DNA of 64,000 nt from Gnetum montanum (taxonomy: Eukaryota; Streptophyta; Gnetopsida; Gnetales; Gnetaceae). The position numbers and the translations under genes were made by a program. The notes below the pieces were generated by a model that saw only the letters and a program-made list of their open reading frames with translations, did no database searches and was not told where the DNA came from. This document shows, one piece after another, positions 60,501 to 63,478 of this stretch (position 1 is the stretch's first letter; the number at the start of each line of letters is the position of its first letter). The stretch is from the NCBI GenBank assembly GCA_015680685.1, contig MNCI01002249.1, forward strand, positions 782,424-846,423, written 5' to 3'.

Positions 60501-62123
60501 GATGCCTTGGAGTTTTGACCTGTTGCCAAACTGGACAAAAAATCTATCCACAAGATCCGCCACTTGGGCCCAAATCCGGGGCAGAGAGGATTTGGGAATT
60601 TGTCTGCTTTACGTGCGTGGCACCGGCCCATTGAAGAAACTTTCTGCGTCTTGTAGCCCGCGTGTGGAGGGCAGAATGATTTCGCCATCTGCTTTTGAAT
60701 GTTTCTTACAATAACATTACCAAGGCAATTTCCATAAAACTCAAGTATCTCATCAGCAAGATTATTTCAACTGTTTCATTCATACTTTTGCTCAAAGTTA
60801 TAGACTTTATATCACTGCATTTTGCTTGGCAACAAAATATTTCACCAACCTTCTTAGAGCTAAATTTTGGTAAGGTTTATGATTGTGTATACTGAGAGTT
60901 TATAACCAGCATAATCAAATTATCCATTCTAGAAAAAAACTAATAACAACTACATTTGTCCCTTTAAGGGACTGTCATTTGGAGTGATGGTAACATGCTT
61001 GTTTCTCTAGTCAAAGACCTGGGTTCAAGCTTAGGCGCAATCACTCGAAGAGGTTAAACTTTCGCTCATCAACTGACCCTCACAAGAACTACTTAGCGGG
61101 ATGAGCATTGTGGCTTTGGGTGATGATCCTTTTTTTTTATAAAAAGAAACCTATATTTCAAAAACACAGTATGCAAAGAAAATTTCTATACAAATAACCA
61201 AAAGCAATACCAGGACCCATTTTAAGCAATAGTCAAATACAACAGTAACATATAACTTTGTCATAAATTAATTATGCAAACCACTTACATGCTTGAAAAC
61301 CCAAACAGTAAATTCCATTCCAGCACGCTTTATCCTCAAGCTTGACTCAACCCCTGAAACATCCAAACTGTAAGATTCTATCGTAATTGCAAAAGTTGAC
61401 CTATATCTCTATAATGTGTATCTATACAATGTTAAATCATGTCATTATCAATCTGTAAATATATATTATTAGTGGCAAACAGAAAATGTCTCTATAAAGT
61501 GCAGCTGCTGTAAAGTGCAAAGCTAAACATCCCACAGCTAAAACTAAGATAGGTGGCAATAATTTTGTTCCAAACACAAAAAATTCACTAAAAATCAAGA
61601 AAATCATGAAGCAATACAAACAGCAATCTCACTCTTTCAGAATTAACAAAAATAACTAAACATCAACCCTAAGCTTTTGTTAGATATTTATCATTGATAC
61701 TATATTGATGTCACAAAATTGGGAAATTAGGACATTTTTTTAATAAATCATAACTCATGTTAAGATGTGCTCTGACAAAAACATTGAAATGTAATGACCT
61801 GGTCTCCATTATAGCTTATATCACTAAAATGAAACATCAACATAGATGAAAAGATTCCGAAAAGTCATCTTAGATGGTTTGTTTGGACCCATCAACAATA
61901 ATAAATTCTACGATCATAAACAAAAATTAGCAAAACAGATTAGCACAACAGAAACAAACCCAACCACACATCTGAAGCCATCATGAACAACAAGAAACTA
62001 AAAGTAAGTCTCAAGCCCCTAGCAAACCAGGGCAAATATTTAAGCAATCAATTCCATTACCCTTAGCTTTTCTTCGAACAGCTGCGATAGCAGTCTGACC
62101 AGTTGCTCCCACCGAAATCATTG
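7535..62123 (-). CDS. ECM29: ECM29-like proteasome adaptor/scaffold protein, 26 exons, 5' partial
   Basis: This minus-strand gene encodes the plant orthologue of ECM29, a HEAT-repeat protein that binds the 26S proteasome, holds the 19S and 20S particles together and tunes proteasome activity (family knowledge). Recognition rests on family-diagnostic stretches: ARRCALHWATTLYTLDHCPS, CLLLEHAMASQGSIELHAVA, KLSTYKELCSLATEMGQPNL, RGAAFGFSRIA, RYQYDPDKMIQ, HIWRSLV, LWRARESSCLALADLLQGR and MDDIKESVRIAGE. Joined exons (high to low): 62061-62123, 61289-61353, 48351-48438, 48023-48101, 47809-47917, 37214-37273, 36976-37094, 35976-36360, 35701-35885, 35537-35609, 22874-23293, 22349-22699, 20099-20257, 19637-19930, 18269-18445, 17475-17738, 17057-17155, 16683-16867, 15947-16288, 15458-15611, 15249-15359, 14906-15085, 14414-14537, 12724-12876, 12523-12626, 7535-7717. 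All introns are GT-AG with consistent phases, giving 1,507 codons plus stop. No frameshift or premature stop is seen, so the gene looks intact. The first ~300 residues and the promoter lie beyond 64000. Confidence 0.95.
8388..8556 (+). mobile_element. tRNA-derived SINE (family A) with 21-bp target duplication
   Basis: The body has ggtgcttgtttctcaagtca, then a B-box-like gtgtttgatcttggg and the family tail gatgatcc. It is flanked by gatatgtaagttttagtaat(g) at 8367-8387 and the same sequence with one change at 8557-8577, a clear target-site duplication. It lies in the last ECM29 intron. Confidence 0.85.
8877..9830 (+). mobile_element. L1-type LINE 3' fragment, copy 1
   Basis: Degenerate coding remains (for example the region of VERLAKLECAFL) match the second copy at 10385-11480: both share ttacgacaaaataaac, agtaacaaaagcttatgaya and atctttacaagatcttgcag. 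The product would be the region after the reverse-transcriptase active site. Riddled with stops. Confidence 0.6.
10030..11740 (+). mobile_element. L1-type LINE 3' fragment, copy 2
   Basis: The frame at 10385-10615 has RLAGCQGKFLIMARRIQLIH and VVKRLEKLECGFLWQDSEKK, the thumb/connection segment typical of plant L1 reverse transcriptases (GRxxLIxSVL...PxxVxxxLxKLxxxFLW). The downstream part aligns with copy 1. A family-B SINE interrupts it near 10885-10965. Confidence 0.7.
10885..10965 (-). repeat. tRNA-derived SINE (family B), fragment
   Basis: On the minus strand: aggtgttagcctagtagcaa, then aagtcatgggtttgacccca, an A-box/B-box pair. Same family as 20380-20560 and 50540-50720. Confidence 0.6.
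12523..12626 (-). CDS. ECM29: ECM29 exon w25
   Basis: A 104-nt exon, VTLSAFYTIQTLYKRVSEAT then GSSEYYDIATKLVAE. Acceptor tgtgcag|TT, donor GAG|GTAACA; phase 1 to 0. Missed by a long-ORF search because the exon is short. Confidence 0.92.
12724..12876 (-). CDS. ECM29: ECM29 exon w24
   Basis: A 153-nt exon, EDSKYDSFALGKSLDGLSAA to CLHPAHSWQ. Acceptor attgtag|AG, donor CAAG|GTATTG; phase 1 to 1. Only 97 bp of intron separates it from exon w25. Confidence 0.92.
13560..13925 (+). repeat. Imperfect tandem duplication (~190 bp) in an ECM29 intron
   Basis: ttgcaagattcagactacat (13571 on) and ttgcaagattcaaagtactt (13769 on) begin two similar units that both include gaagatttgagaaattcagg-like and aaaacaatattt segments. 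The 103-codon frame at 13406-13717 overlaps the first unit and has no splice or family support. Confidence 0.55.
14414..14537 (-). CDS. ECM29: ECM29 exon w23
   Basis: A 124-nt exon, IIRAFGKPEIFNMVLPFLIQ to SSSHTEHT. Acceptor tatcgcag|AT, donor ACAG|GTTTGT; phase 0 to 1. It ends in a polar linker. Confidence 0.92.
14906..15085 (-). CDS. ECM29: ECM29 exon w22
   Basis: A 180-nt exon (60 codons), GKELILEATAALVEACHVSI to YREMAFTSLEK. It follows IPGRIWE to form the family's GRxWxGKExLL junction. Acceptor tctaaag|GG (weak polypyrimidine tract), donor AAG|GTATTT. Confidence 0.94.
15249..15359 (-). CDS. ECM29: ECM29 exon w21
   Basis: A 111-nt exon (37 codons), SSKAVKMLAETLGPSLSPHV then QELLKITIKEIPGRIWE. 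Acceptor ttttcag|TC, donor GAG|GTATGC; phase 0 to 0. Confidence 0.95.
15458..15611 (-). CDS. ECM29: ECM29 exon w20
   Basis: A 154-nt exon, RFNDDKEISRLFEDVWEENT to SSSWARKKK. The FEDVWEEN motif corresponds to the family's LWTEVWQEN segment. Acceptor ttatgcag|GT, donor AAG|GTGTGT; phase 2 to 0. Confidence 0.96.
15947..16288 (-). CDS. ECM29: ECM29 exon w19
   Basis: A 342-nt exon of about 113 codons, RVGVARFIGLLVQKVGSDIK to TTVLPVLFIA. Acceptor gatgacag|AG, donor CTAG|GTTTTT; phase 2 to 2. It includes AKRAFAASCGCLLRYAAPSQ. The open frame upstream of the acceptor is intron. Confidence 0.96.
16683..16867 (-). CDS. ECM29: ECM29 exon w18
   Basis: A 185-nt exon, LHADNVGIKKEKFQSLRIAI to VRTGVGLNT. 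It includes KDSPMWETLDFSLKYID and LVVPRLVQLVRTGVGLNT, typical of the C-terminal HEAT array. Acceptor ttctgcag|TT, donor AAG|GTATCG; phase 0 to 2. Confidence 0.96.
17057..17155 (-). CDS. ECM29: ECM29 exon w17
   Basis: A 99-nt exon (33 codons), VSGDVIRPHLPDLVSCMLES then LSSLEDPNLNYAE. Acceptor tatctag|GT, donor GAG|GTATTT; phase 0 to 0. It matches the family's KPHxPxLIPxLLESLSxLE. Confidence 0.96.
17475..17738 (-). CDS. ECM29: ECM29 exon w16
   Basis: A 264-nt exon (88 codons), VDKYLKRIWIATFRAMDDIK to INMVVKLSK. The motif RAMDDIKESVRIAGE is diagnostic. Acceptor ttttttag|GT, donor AAG|GTTAGT; phase 0 to 0. Confidence 0.97.
18269..18445 (-). CDS. ECM29: ECM29 exon w15
   Basis: A 177-nt exon (59 codons), DAMGHIWRSLVAEPKKVIDE to LLQGRKFNQ. 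It contains the conserved SRLWRARESSCLALADLLQG. Acceptor tgtag|GA, preceded by a (gtat)n run; donor CAG|GTTTTG. Confidence 0.97.
18713..18800 (-). repeat. tRNA-derived SINE (family B-like), diverged
   Basis: Minus strand: gaggtttagcttgctggcaa then gaggtcacaagtttaagac, the same A-box/B-box order as the other family-B copies. Confidence 0.45.
19637..19930 (-). CDS. ECM29: ECM29 exon w14
   Basis: A 294-nt exon (98 codons), the most conserved block of ECM29: GGGKLSTYKELCSLATEMGQ, YKFMDLANYQAMMNSKRGAA, FGFSRIA and RYQYDPDKMIQ. Acceptor gaatag|TT, donor CAG|GTTGTG; phase 0 to 0. Confidence 0.97.
20099..20257 (-). CDS. ECM29: ECM29 exon w13
   Basis: A 159-nt exon (53 codons) with the family hallmark QEVASRGMSIVYDLG and NELVKALVNTLTGTKRKRH. 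Acceptor tttgcag|GA, donor CAT|GTAAAG; phase 0 to 0. The basic KRKRH lies at the domain junction before the next exon. Confidence 0.94.
20380..20560 (-). mobile_element. tRNA-derived SINE (family B), near full length
   Basis: On the minus strand: gaggtgttagcatagtggca, aagagtcttggcttggtgat, aggttcaattccactaggca, then a T-rich tract and a tail with gatccaaagggtcttagtgg. The plus-strand copy at 50540-50720 has the same order, which defines a family of about 180 bp. Confidence 0.75.
22006..22184 (+). mobile_element. tRNA-derived SINE (family A) with target duplication
   Basis: Contains gtgaggtgcttgtttttcaa, a B-box-like atttgagtctggg and agctactcaaaagaggttag. Flanked by tcatagaatataa at 21993-22005 and 22185-22197, a 13-bp target-site duplication. 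It sits in the intron between exons w12 and w13. Confidence 0.85.
22349..22699 (-). CDS. ECM29: ECM29 exon w12
   Basis: A 351-nt exon (117 codons), VEDVLFSTGEAFAFIWGVIP to KLKKLLPEIQ. I chose the acceptor attcacag|GT because it preserves phase 0 and joins SRSK to VEDVLF; the open frame runs further upstream but has no in-phase acceptor there. It contains the acidic loop ESTDSTTIENNASED and the helix EERLAGSIWLLSLVTYCG. Confidence 0.94.
22874..23293 (-). CDS. ECM29: ECM29 exon w11
   Basis: A 420-nt exon (140 codons), VSNTLMEECLRSLVDVLMSL to LDLLFSLSRSK. Acceptor taaacag|GT, donor AAG|GTATAC; phase 0 to 0. A serine/lysine-rich loop (QRSSEGTKSRDLIVKNDNK) lies between helices, with AAAAAEALGHIGLRG and VQKIVVACGHICYG as HEAT helices. 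Confidence 0.95.
23455..23580 (+). mobile_element. RTE LINE 3' fragment
   Basis: ctcagatggtttggtttggt encodes LRWFGLV-like residues, the start of the RTE C-terminal block (LRWFGHVQRR). It has in-frame stops and no flanks of its own. Confidence 0.5.
23695..23765 (-). repeat. tRNA-derived SINE (family A), 3' fragment
   Basis: Contains gatgagtaagagcctaacct, the reverse complement of the family's aggttaggctyttgctcatc segment, followed by the truncated tail. Confidence 0.55.
23810..24140. repeat. Unclassified dispersed repeat, copy 1
   Basis: Aligns in the same orientation with 49490-49850: shared tccatagct, ctagattcatc, gttgcaa, gagagaataaat, aggtaaat, caagcaaacaaaaa, tagtagcataa and ggaactcacaact. 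No terminal repeats or coding. Both copies lie in ECM29 introns. Confidence 0.6.
24957..26057 (+). mobile_element. RTE LINE, endonuclease end and reverse transcriptase, first half
   Basis: The 210-codon frame at 24957-25589 contains TWWWNNELQHAIQNKKKCFK, RWNNYFQELLNEEFP and KNRKVVEPNNILIEAWKALG, all typical of the RTE clade. It continues with stops: IFIDLEKANDRVPRDIT, HQGSALRSYLFAIIMDELT. The element is 5'-truncated and is cut at 26057 by the Copia insertion; the same frame resumes at 33351. Confidence 0.9.
26348..26960 (+). pseudogene. L1 ORF1 with DUF4283-like nucleic-acid-binding domain
   Basis: VRTMQRSLIGHFVSQ and LGGPWFYGARGLALTPWHPR match the same domain at 39180-39440 (plus) and 57141-57413 (minus). 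In plant L1 elements this domain precedes a CCHC knuckle and forms the RNA-binding ORF1 product. The frame shifts between 26348 and 26960, so no full protein can be made. Confidence 0.75.
27186..27855. other. Sequence gap (670 N)
   Basis: Unknown bases within the L1 element, falling in the ORF1/endonuclease interval. Open frames that run through the Ns are meaningless. Confidence 1.
28628..29978 (+). pseudogene. L1 reverse transcriptase, frameshifted
   Basis: Two frames are needed: 28628-29152 (TINSMPGGKAPGLDGWSLEF, NQAGFVQDRTLQDHVLLMQE, LNITKAYD) and 29187-29978 (RQGDPLSPLLF, EHYADDTMLLSR, KDTYLGIPPYQWG, HFIWKGGRGSKIHLVNWERV). A stop follows KAYDKPS and a 15-base G run at 29254-29268 lies in the shift region. 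The catalytic YADD is preserved. Confidence 0.85.
30650..31795 (+). pseudogene. Accessory module after the L1 zinc-binding domain (copy 1)
   Basis: Not a domain I recognise. Three parts: (a) 30660-31060, VEDPNLADNTFF, TREVILLSTRGMQHVELFFE, SRQVPRSSLPHLWAQAVDLV, NKSFVQSGNVSKL, GIHFAF; (b) 31169-31480, a highly charged Q/E/R-rich coiled coil with AKWHKALAQARADLEAQFYK and DEIQAQVREEL; (c) 31500-31790, QWLRGGQCPYLILGISCKNS, WGELRHHICRTLAHFHPNG, QQAASFMDMEDHQNTLDLLH. The same order recurs at 43560-44720 and, split or truncated, at 58900-60690 and 52090-52330. Conservation of reading frame in three parts argues that it was once translated. Confidence 0.6.
31811..31841. other. Poly-C run of 31 bases at the L1/Copia junction
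   Basis: A pure C run marks the switch from L1 sequence to Copia gag. Similar runs abut N at 57532-57573 and 59852-59873. They look like assembly or base-calling artefacts, so the junction is not reliable. Confidence 0.6.
31850..32660 (-). pseudogene. Copia gag polyprotein fragment
   Basis: Minus-strand fragments in order: LVGRNWNVWKILIKAVLAQL (Copia gag start), MDPHDLWKTLKNRFD, SFQDHLDELMGNLNKLEEYK, YALLDSLPDTWSTIVTSI, then a CCHC-like knuckle CKKKGHLKKDCF and a lysine-rich tail near 31930. This is gag of a UBN2-type Copia element. Stops and shifts separate the blocks. Confidence 0.85.
32664..32675 (-). promoter_or_regulatory. Copia primer-binding site
   Basis: tggtatcggagc on the minus strand, two bases inside the LTR end. 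It resembles the plant Copia site tggtatcagagc, complementary to the 3' end of initiator methionine tRNA. Confidence 0.85.
32678..33345 (-). mobile_element. Copia 5' LTR, 668 bp
   Basis: On the minus strand it starts TGTTGGAAAAATGAAGAC and ends GATTATAACA. A TATA-like tataaatag lies near 33148-33156. The matching end of the other LTR survives only as about 16 bases at 26058-26073. Confidence 0.88.
33351..34190 (+). mobile_element. RTE LINE, second half (resumes after the Copia insertion)
   Basis: Removing the Copia element restores the phrase MDELTNEI-DKILWRMLFANDIVLV, i.e. the RTE palm domain with FANDIVLV (FADDIVLV in active elements). The tail has RRSNKQSINKGCY, a KPSKRIPKKKWEK-like block and ends in (gat)n at 34170-34187, the usual RTE 3' microsatellite. 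Confidence 0.88.
34191..35305 (+). mobile_element. Second RTE LINE, 5'-truncated, directly abutting the first
   Basis: Starts in mid-domain: RNIHIIFIDLVKAYDMVPKK, then CTIYGKTSNFPMKVRLCQGS, FFVNDIVLVDEPKKVLA and, after stops, FYETAIRPTILYSVECWPIK and ESHLR. Ends in gctaagatgatgatgatgat at 35281-35300. Contains an internal partial duplication (34563-34650 and 34762-34860). Confidence 0.88.
35537..35609 (-). CDS. ECM29: ECM29 exon w10
   Basis: A 73-nt exon encoding RFEDAHGAICAIGYVLAQCM then TGSPM. Acceptor gtag|AT, donor ATG|GTAAAG; phase 2 to 0. HGAICAIGYVLAQ matches the HEAT motif HGxxxALGYxxA of the family. A 12.2-kb intron follows. Confidence 0.94.
35701..35885 (-). CDS. ECM29: ECM29 exon w9
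   Basis: A 185-nt exon, ITAVQWAERLAWLKQFLGHI through SIKLTNKS. Acceptor attttcag|AT, donor GCAG|GTTAAT; phase 0 to 2. A HEAT repeat with a conserved RVNMSRLLGIA helix. Confidence 0.95.
35976..36360 (-). CDS. ECM29: ECM29 exon w8
   Basis: A 385-nt exon encoding about 128 residues, from REMANHSLLPQ to GLLDISFKYPQ. It includes YPSLQQMLDYIAKQKPEFL and CLLLEHAMASQGSIELHAVA, both strongly conserved between plants and animals. Acceptor tctatag|GG, donor CAG|GTATTT; phase 2 to 0. Confidence 0.96.
36655..36850 (+). repeat. SINE-like repeat (family B-like), diverged
   Basis: tagggcatgtgacataccgc then ccacaggttcaattgcagta (B box), a T/A-rich stretch and a tail with gggtccctaatggacataa, like the family-B tail. 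In the intron between w7 and w8. Confidence 0.5.
36976..37094 (-). CDS. ECM29: ECM29 exon w7
   Basis: A 119-nt exon with the family signature ARRCALHWATTLYTLDHCPS followed by RYICMLGAADDNVDIR. Acceptor tccaag|GTG, donor AAG|GTATGC; phase 0 to 2. This is one of the strongest identifiers of ECM29. Confidence 0.96.
37214..37273 (-). CDS. ECM29: ECM29 exon w6
   Basis: A 60-nt exon of exactly 20 codons, DCNDNVSKELEELLLDNAKS. Acceptor gctcag|GA, donor TCC|GTAAGT; phase 0 to 0. It matches the LE-LLL segment that precedes the conserved RWATxLF block in the family. Confidence 0.93.
37395..37560 (+). repeat. tRNA-like repeat
   Basis: cataacttaattgattagag, then gtgcaagtcccaagtttgat resembles A and B boxes. 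The rest (cctagggacatagtagaaat) matches no other repeat here. Confidence 0.4.
43040..43340 (+). pseudogene. L1 reverse-transcriptase zinc-binding (zf-RVT) domain
   Basis: LKELKCFAWLLQHDALPLRP, QLKHQGILNTDCCLLYNAYE, ETMQHLFVHCPFAVAVWRLV matches the plant zf-RVT pattern (KxFxWLxxxxALPTxxxL...CxxC...ETxxHLFxxCxxA). The first CxxC has been lost here (CCLLY), a sign of decay. Confidence 0.75.
43560..44720 (+). pseudogene. Accessory module after the L1 zinc-binding domain (copy 2)
   Basis: (a) LVADSNLHDASFYRNCKGDV, TTFHEASITLT, then SGQVPKFVLH, SSWIGLIKSTNIWKLQGAHF and VNLPKFFLASL; (b) 44210-44480, an E/Q/R-rich coiled coil (QQLKHCEVLQLQEKEEELHQ, EIRAKIL); (c) 44490-44715, KWLWASRYPYMLMGINKDAS, WTTWRQHIHLMATKYH and DFQQATNFVAS. 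Same order as copy 1 at 30650-31795 despite strong divergence. Confidence 0.6.
44800..45725 (+). mobile_element. L1 LINE 3' fragment of a different lineage
   Basis: KKYLGIPIFFGHMKLSI, AGTL-FIKYVLQAAPLYLLSC and LEKWKRIFYGYL are the thumb region of the more common plant L1 type, followed by zf-RVT-like remains (HALFTCAANKDF). It is AT-rich, unlike the L1 at 38873-44745. Stops throughout. Confidence 0.75.
45730..47808. other. Intron sequence with nothing recognised
   Basis: AT-rich, with a (TA)n/(CA)n microsatellite near 46058-46077. A short tail resembling family-B SINEs (aaggggtctcactggacaca) lies at about 47572. The short open frames here (for example 46363-46599) show no family features. 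Confidence 0.5.
47809..47917 (-). CDS. ECM29: ECM29 exon w5
   Basis: A 109-nt exon encoding RENLNMATRLFQALKMEDSS and on to VQEAVNSVSVAYK. Acceptor gggcag|GG, donor AAG|GTCAAT; phase 2 to 0. The next intron is 10.5 kb and carries an L1 LINE. Confidence 0.93.
48023..48101 (-). CDS. ECM29: ECM29 exon w4
   Basis: A 79-nt exon encoding ERTSKELKAFAYQAIGLLAQ then RLPHLF. Acceptor tttgtag|AA, donor TTTAG|GTATTG; phase 1 to 2. The motif AYQAIGLLAQRLP is typical of the ECM29 HEAT region. Confidence 0.93.
48351..48438 (-). CDS. ECM29: ECM29 exon w3
   Basis: An 88-nt exon encoding ASNAQLKLMGPVILSGLVKF then LDAHTTAES. Acceptor ggttttcag|GC, donor CGG|GTATGT; phase 0 to 1. It continues the helix pair begun in exon w2. 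Confidence 0.92.
49490..49850. repeat. Unclassified dispersed repeat, copy 2
   Basis: Second copy of the repeat at 23810-24140, same orientation, in the intron between w2 and w3. Diverged by small indels; carries an A-rich centre. Confidence 0.6.
50227..50325 (+). repeat. Short tandem repeat, ~34-bp unit, three copies
   Basis: aaccctaatgaatcaggttg, aacactaatgaaccaagtca and aaccctaatgaaccaagtta each lead into a gcatggatgc-type segment. The aaaccctaa look is coincidental rather than telomeric. Confidence 0.75.
50375..50538. repeat. Hairpin of ~60-bp arms with ~42-bp loop
   Basis: 50375-50434 pairs with 50477-50538: ttagaaaattcaaatcgcaa against ttgtgatttgaattttctaa, and aggctagaaaggcatta against its partner with few mismatches. 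Size and arm match fit a short fold-back element or a young miRNA-type precursor. Confidence 0.8.
50540..50720 (+). mobile_element. tRNA-derived SINE (family B), plus strand
   Basis: gtggtgttacaagttagtaa, gagtcttggcttggtaacca, cataggttcaattctactgg (B box), A-rich stretch, then gatccaaggggtctcaatgg and the tail. It begins immediately after the hairpin at 50375-50538. Confidence 0.75.
51290..51463 (-). mobile_element. tRNA-derived SINE (family A), minus strand
   Basis: On the minus strand: tttggagtgatggtaaggtg, cttgtttctcaagttggaag, gtgagtttgagcctaggcac and aggctaggcttttgctcatc, the same order as at 8388 and 22006. No clear target duplication. Confidence 0.75.
51865..52085 (+). mobile_element. 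RTE LINE 3' fragment
   Basis: LTWFGHVQRRSHNKPIKKGC, YIAIPRKPPKGRPKKT and IGDDLKKLQIKKDLALHRSI form the RTE C-terminal block. It ends abruptly at about 52085 where minus-strand L1 sequence begins, so the L1 (or its truncated end) interrupts it. Confidence 0.8.
52090..52330 (-). pseudogene. Accessory module after L1 zinc-binding domain (copy 3, truncated)
   Basis: LLPKLVGDSAMPNGKFFANW, HDTLTTFRGRGF and EEILLVTRGP-DAQSFF match part (a) of the modules at 30650 and 43560. It stops at the RTE junction near 52085, so the coiled coil and C-terminal part are absent. Confidence 0.6.
55398..55482 (+). promoter_or_regulatory. LTR promoter: four GCGATATCGC palindromes and TATA box
   Basis: The palindrome occurs at about 55398, 55415, 55436 and 55450, in 65 bp, followed by tatctataaataagagg with TATA at about 55476. 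The LTR at 1638 has the same layout, with CpG decay. The spacing suggests a binding platform for a transcription factor. Confidence 0.65.
55733..56060 (+). repeat. Degenerate repeats in the LTR 3' half
   Basis: gtacgactt-attacgagc recurs at about 55733, 55806 and 55944; gtacggctagt-aaggaatcggctgct recurs at about 55764, 55902 and 55976. Each of the latter can form a stem, for example agtcaag with cttgac and cgtgtgataag with cttatcacacg. Confidence 0.7.
57532..57574. other. Poly-C run of 42 bases and a single N
   Basis: Ends the minus-strand L1 sequence. As with the other runs at 31811 and 59852, treat it as a probable assembly boundary. Confidence 0.7.
57575..58865. other. AT-rich intron DNA between two L1 pieces
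   Basis: No coding support. It holds a tRNA-like SINE remnant at about 58330-58430 (minus strand: gaggcatagctcacttggtt agagcatgtgg, then gcaagtttgatcccaaggag). Confidence 0.55.
58330..58430 (-). repeat. tRNA-derived SINE remnant with strong A and B boxes
   Basis: Minus strand tagctcacttggttagagca is close to a tRNA A-box region and aagtttgatcccaa to a B box. It lacks a foldable acceptor stem, so it is a SINE head rather than a tRNA gene. Confidence 0.55.
58870..60700 (-). mobile_element. L1 3' accessory module, minus strand, with gap (copy 4)
   Basis: Part (a) at 60690-60437: GEIILPSTRGLQDAESFFNG, IPKSSLPRIWAQVADLVDRF, FVQFGNRSKLQGIHFAFLKC, VRVNLPKFFL. After the gap, part (b) at 59700-59400: WEWKAKWEEAFAQAQTEMET, HFREREQEIIRQQALLADAA, LVDEIQAQVRDEL. 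Part (c) at 59330-59030: WLRVGRCPYIILGINCDCTW, GELWHHIR, LQQAASFVDMELHHNTLDIL. The reverse transcriptase is absent; the 5' side stops at about 60700. Confidence 0.65.
59874..60436. other. Sequence gap (563 N), preceded by a 22-base poly-C run
   Basis: The gap lies between parts (a) and (b) of the copy-4 accessory module. The poly-C run at 59852-59873 is probably an artefact of the same break. Confidence 1.
60970..61135 (+). mobile_element. tRNA-derived SINE (family A)
   Basis: tttggagtgatggtaacatg, cttgtttctctagtcaaaga, then gggttcaagcttaggcgc (good B box), gaagaggttaaactttcgct and tail gggtgatgatcctttttttt. It lies 150 bp from exon w2. Confidence 0.78.
61289..61353 (-). CDS. ECM29: ECM29 exon w2
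   Basis: A 65-nt exon encoding GVESSLRIKRAGMEFTVWVF followed by KH. Acceptor tttcag|GG, donor CAT|GTAAGT (strong). It enters in phase 1 and leaves in phase 0. A HEAT-type helix. The next intron, 12.85 kb, is the longest in the window. Confidence 0.88.
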
Positions 62124-62261
62124 CTATTCATCTCATTTTATACATGTAGTTGCTATCAAACTAACTCAAGGTTCATTGAACTAGACATATTCCCCAACTG
62201 CCTAGAAACTTCTAGAAAAGTCTAGTTGATAATATTATTGGCATTGTTATTTATTCTAACA
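61893..62261 (-). mobile_element. LTR-like repeat copy 1, interrupted by ECM29 exon w1
   Basis: Homologous to 63493-63837 along its length (ggcattgttat, ctagaa, ctcaaggttca, tgtagttgctatcaa, catctcattttatacatg, caatcaattccattaccctt, agccatcatgaa, aacaaaaatta). The homology is continuous except for a 64-base segment, 62065-62128, which carries exon w1. About 45 bp of the LTR end is missing, replaced by an RTE scrap (gtcatcttagatggtttgtt) at 61858-61892. Confidence 0.75.
62061..62123 (-). CDS. ECM29: ECM29 exon w1 (first exon in window)
   Basis: A 63-nt exon encoding MISVGATGQTAIAAVRRKAK plus one base. Donor AAGG|GTAATG, acceptor atgaatag|CA; it ends in phase 1 and joins exon w2 in frame (KAK-G-VESS). 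The in-frame ATG is probably not the start, because about 300 N-terminal residues are still missing. The acceptor has a weak pyrimidine tract. The exon sits inside a repeat that recurs at 63493-63837 without the exon (see findings). Confidence 0.75.
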
Positions 62262-62401
62262 ATTACCACCTCGATGCCAACATGAGGAACAAACTTGCGA
62301 ATACACCCCCTTGACTAAATTTCATCTCAAAACGTGCACAATTCAATTTCAGGCCACATTTTGGATCTACATGCACAATAATACATTTGGGCAACAAATT
62401 G

Positions 62402-62735
62402 GTAAGGACAATCCATCTTGCAAAATTGCAATGAACCCACAAGAACAATATATCCTTTGAAACCAGCAATATCTTGTGAAAATAGCAACAAACCTGTAAA
62501 AACAACATGTCTTGCAAACACAACAAACCCATAAGAATAACCCATCTTGCAAATACAACAATGAACCCACAAGGACAACTTATCTTGCAAACACAGCAAC
62601 AAACCTTATAAGAACAATATGTCTTGGAAAACAACAATGAACCTACAGGAGAAATATGTTTTGTGAAAACAGCAATGAACCTAGTAAGAACAATCTATCT
62701 TGTAAAACAACAACAAACCTACAAGAGAAACTATG
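62402..62735 (+). repeat. Minisatellite, ~36-bp degenerate units
   Basis: About nine units containing atcttgcaaa, aacaacaatgaacc and acaagaacaa variants. Diverged, with no spacer-repeat alternation, so not CRISPR-like. Confidence 0.75.
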
Positions 62736-63478
62736 GATCACTAAGCCAACCACATATTCTTCTAATCTTCAATCAAGAGGAACTACATTCCAACCACAAT
62801 TGGCTATAAAGAAATCAAAACCACTATCAAAAGGAACTACATTCCAACCACAATTGGTTGCAATCCTCAACACCAAAGTACATTCTTCTCCTCTGCCATT
62901 TATGCTACTATCATAACCCGCAACTTCTGCAACTATGGTCACCCTATATACATCCACACTACCATTGACTTCACTATCATATTGCAATCCTCCTATGTCC
63001 TGTTTCATCATCGTCATCAATGATTGAGTTGTGATAAATCACACAACAACCTTGTTCATCACTAGCCACAACATCATTTTGAATTTGATGCTACCAAAAC
63101 CCTAGAAACTATATTGTTGGACCATATTTCTTGCTGAAACCTCTGCCCACCGGATCCAAAATTGTTATGACATCAATATCTCATTAAAATCAACACTGTA
63201 ACTAATGTGGCCATCACAATTATATTTCACCTAATCATTACACATGTCCTTGTTTATCGGTGTGAAACCCTCATCTACAACAAACAATAAACCAACTTTG
63301 CAAAAAACCCCTGCAGATCATCTACAATAAACCCTTGCAAACAAGCAATGAAGCTATACTTCATATGCACAAACCTTACATCAACTCAAATTTAACAATT
63401 TAATAGCTAAATTTGCAACTACCATTCTTCCACTTTACAACATCACCATACCTTCATCACCAATGTATAATCATATAA

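Noticed and set aside
62101-62118. ATG in exon w1 as the ECM29 start codon
   Set aside because: The family has about 300 more residues N-terminal to this point and a plausible acceptor lies two bases upstream; the true start should be beyond 64000.
62402-62735. CRISPR-like array
   Set aside because: Units are contiguous and degenerate with no unique spacers, and the DNA is eukaryotic.
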